A stretch of DNA of 38,779 nt. Source: a virus. A model generated the notes under the pieces. It had not been told where the DNA came from, ran no database searches, and saw only the letters and a program-made list of their open reading frames with translations. Every line of letters begins with the position of its first letter. Within the stretch, counting starts at the first letter, position 1. Shown one piece after another: positions 37,355-38,779 of the stretch. The stretch is taken from positions 1-38,779 of IMG/VR virus record IMGVR_UViG_3300045741_000089; one strand, 5' to 3'. The position numbers and the translations under genes are program-made.

Positions 37355-37717
37355 ATGAACCGCGCTTTGCTACTCCTGATGCTCGCTTCCCGGCACTACG
37401 GCTGGGCACTGGCAGCACCGGAGCAGCAGGCACGGGTCTGGAACATTCTGGGCGCGGCGGTGATCTGCGCATTCATCCTTGAGCGCATCAGGCGAACAAC
37501 AGGCGTTGAACTCTTCGTGCTGCTGTGGTTTCTGGTCGAAGAGCTGATGGTGATCGAGTGCTCCAGCCTGCGCATGTGGCTGGACTGGTGGACGCCACCG
37601 GGGCAGGGCATGTGCTCGGGCCTGATCCGCTATGACCTAGGCACCATCGGGCTCGCTATCATAGGTTTGCTCGCGGCGCTAGCTGTAAGAACGTCTAGGT
37701 CCTCAAATGGTGACTAA
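37355..37717 (+). CDS. Multi-span membrane protein (holin candidate), 120 aa
   Basis: Begins MNRALLLLMLASRHYGWALA. Hydrophobic segments at residues about 28-45, 50-68 and 95-112 (WNILGAAVICAFILERI, VELFVLLWFLVEELMVIEC, TIGLAIIGLLAALAV) suggest three spans. WFLVEELMVIECS and RYDLGTIGLA in a lysis-type cluster fit a phage inner-membrane protein, plausibly the holin. No ribosome site is obvious. Confidence 0.65.
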   Translation: MNRALLLLMLASRHYGWALAAPEQQARVWNILGAAVICAFILERIRRTTGVELFVLLWFLVEELMVIECSSLRMWLDWWTPPGQGMCSGLIRYDLGTIGLAIIGLLAALAVRTSRSSNGD

Positions 37718-37725
37718 GGGTGACA

Positions 37726-37863
37726 ATGGCCACCATGAAGGTCATCCGCTGCCGGCGCCGTATGAGAATGCCACGGTTCGAGGATGTCGTCGCGTGGGCG
37801 GTGCCGATCATCTGTGGGATGTCGGCTCTTGCCTACTTCATTCACTGGCTCACCACTGTGTAA
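37726..37863 (+). CDS. Small cationic one-span membrane protein, 45 aa
   Basis: AAGGGTG precedes the ATG. Cationic start (MATMKVIRCRRRMRMPRFED) followed by a single span (VVAWAVPIICGMSALAYFIH). The positive N-terminus would stay inside. An alternative ATG at 37735 shortens it by three residues. It may act with the 120-aa membrane protein (antiholin-type) or in exclusion. Confidence 0.6.
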   Translation: MATMKVIRCRRRMRMPRFEDVVAWAVPIICGMSALAYFIHWLTTV

Positions 37864-37870
37864 GGACACC

Positions 37871-37996
37871 ATGAAGCAACTCCTGATTTCCCTTCTCCTG
37901 CTCGCCGCTACCGCTGCACAAGCGGGCATCTTCATGGCCGAGGAACTGCCGGACCCAGGCACGGACCCGGACGGCATCTTCATGGCTGAGGACTGA
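37871..37996 (+). CDS. Secreted acidic mini-protein, 41 aa
   Basis: AAGGA precedes the ATG. MKQLLISLLLLAATAAQAGI is a textbook signal peptide with AxA cleavage (AQA|G) at residue 18. The mature peptide of about 23 residues is acidic and contains GIFMAE twice (GIFMAEELPDPGTDPDGIFM then AED), a tiny internal repeat. Stop overlaps the next start. No family recognised. Confidence 0.68.
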   Translation: MKQLLISLLLLAATAAQAGIFMAEELPDPGTDPDGIFMAED

Positions 37997-38718
37997 TGGA
38001 CCGCGCGGCCGGCTGGATCATCGTGCGCGGCCTGCTAGTGCTGGCTGGCCTGTTCTGGCTGGCCGGCAGGGCTGACGCATGGTGCACGATGCCGCCGCCT
38101 GCAAACCCCGGGCCGGCGCAGCCTCAACTTCCGAACGTGGCGCACAAGTGCTGGCCGCAAAAGTGGGGGCTGTCGTTCCTGAGCGGCCAAGGCTACGTCG
38201 AAGGCGACATTGCAGCGGTGCCAGGCGCAACCACGGAAGGCGGCCATTGCGCTGCGTGGTGGTGCAAGGATTCCGCTGGCGCGTGGAACGTGGAAAGCCA
38301 TTGTGCGCTGACCAGCTATACGGTAGGCGGTGTCATGTCGGGCATTACTTCCGCGCTGGGAGCGACCGATCCGGTATCTGCTCTGCAAGCCTTTGCCGAC
38401 AAATACGTGGTCACGCTGACCGATCCGGGGCAGATCAACTCGTACAACTGCCTGCACTGGGCCATCCAGCAGCAGGCGCAAGCCACGAAGCCAAGTGCTG
38501 TGCCGCCACCAGTGGCGTACTGGGTGACCAGCACGACGGCCTACCCGCTGAACCCGGACGGCACTCGGTCAATCACACCGTGGCCTACCAAAGCGCTGCT
38601 GCATGAGCCTTGCGATTGCTCCATTAAGGTGACACAGTTTGGCGCTACCTTTTGCAAGGTTCCAACCCTCAGCACTCCGGCCCTGGCGGTGGTCGCCGGT
38701 TGCGGAGTTTCCAAGTGA
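37996..38718 (+). CDS. Exported Cys-rich phage protein, 240 aa
   Basis: ATG overlaps the preceding stop. N-terminal signal MDRAAGWIIVRGLLVLAGLF with ADA cleavage-type end (ADAWC). The mature part has about ten Cys (HCAAWWCKDSAGAW, YNCLHWAIQQQ, HEPCDCSIKV) and Trp-rich motifs, so it is a disulfide-bonded periplasmic or outer-surface protein. It contains no known hydrolase motif. Its 3' part has a divergent allele at 2-211. Function unknown; position suggests lysis, adsorption or exclusion. Confidence 0.72.
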   Translation: MDRAAGWIIVRGLLVLAGLFWLAGRADAWCTMPPPANPGPAQPQLPNVAHKCWPQKWGLSFLSGQGYVEGDIAAVPGATTEGGHCAAWWCKDSAGAWNVESHCALTSYTVGGVMSGITSALGATDPVSALQAFADKYVVTLTDPGQINSYNCLHWAIQQQAQATKPSAVPPPVAYWVTSTTAYPLNPDGTRSITPWPTKALLHEPCDCSIKVTQFGATFCKVPTLSTPALAVVAGCGVSK

Positions 38719-38779
38719 CCACCCAACTAGACCGCATCGAATCTTCGCTGGCTTCGCTGCATCGCAAACTAACCTCGTG
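38508..38779. repeat. Right copy of imperfect terminal overlap (pairs with 1-272)
   Basis: Aligns to 1-272 with 15 mismatches, the last being 38652 against 145. From 38653 to the end the 127 bases are identical. See the left copy for interpretation. Confidence 0.85.
38715..38779 (+). CDS. 5' fragment of the coiled-coil gene (208-552)
   Basis: The first 65 bases of the same gene that is complete at 208-552, cut by the window edge. GTG overlaps the stop of 37996-38718. On the circle it is one gene. Confidence 0.75.
   Translation, partial: MTTQLDRIESSLASLHRKLTS

Noticed and set aside
1-38779. CRISPR array, diversity-generating retroelement or retron
   Set aside because: No regularly spaced direct repeats, no reverse transcriptase motif and no template/variable repeat pair were seen.

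Overview
This window is a nearly complete, probably circular genome of a tailed phage with podovirus-type morphology. It comes most likely from a metagenome or a mixed population. The last 127 bases (38653-38779) are identical to bases 146-272. Bases 1-145 are a second, 15-mismatch copy of 38508-38652, so the circular unit would be about 38,507 bp. The high GC content and gene style suggest a proteobacterial host, but no gene names it. No integrase, excisionase, DNA or RNA polymerase, helicase or primase is recognisable, so replication probably relies on host enzymes.

Layout. Two transcription units diverge from a compact control region at 5380-5473, which holds two consensus-like sigma70 promoters back to back with palindromes between them. 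The leftward unit (5342 down to 758) is a chain of small genes, most joined by 1-4 base stop/start overlaps. It ends in a recombination cluster: an ERF-type annealing protein, a Ref/HNH-like nuclease and NinB. The rightward unit begins with a basic protein, a small helix-turn-helix protein, a ParB/DGQHR-type protein and many small hypotheticals. After a 570-base non-coding stretch (9128-9702) with a perfect 20-bp inverted repeat and a degraded HNH gene, it continues with a beta-class DNA methyltransferase, zinc-binding proteins, a two-domain winged-helix protein, a PD-(D/E)XK nuclease and a cytosine-methyltransferase-like protein.

Morphogenesis genes (14202-36347) follow a promoter-terminator-hairpin leader (13959-14174). 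In order they are terminase small and large subunits, portal, capsid-associated beta proteins, a very acidic repeat protein, scaffold, SU10-type major capsid protein, decoration-like proteins, head-tail adaptor, nozzle-like protein, cupin protein, four ejection-type proteins, a fibre and a beta-helix tail spike. Two tiny genes on the opposite strand (a membrane protein and a lipoprotein) sit between the ejection proteins and the spike. The unit ends in a cluster of small membrane and exported proteins (36344-38718, then 208-713 around the circle). No known endolysin is visible.

The most striking feature is three integron-type attC sites (708-763, 1405-1462, 12183-12236). The first two have consensus-like R boxes and two extrahelical bases at the same spacing. 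They bracket a 699-bp segment with its own promoter and three overlapping reverse-strand genes, which looks like a phage-borne gene cassette. Its promoter has a near-twin before the 12592 gene, and one of its proteins has a paralogue at 13361. attC1 also lies exactly where the two divergent transcription units meet around the circle.
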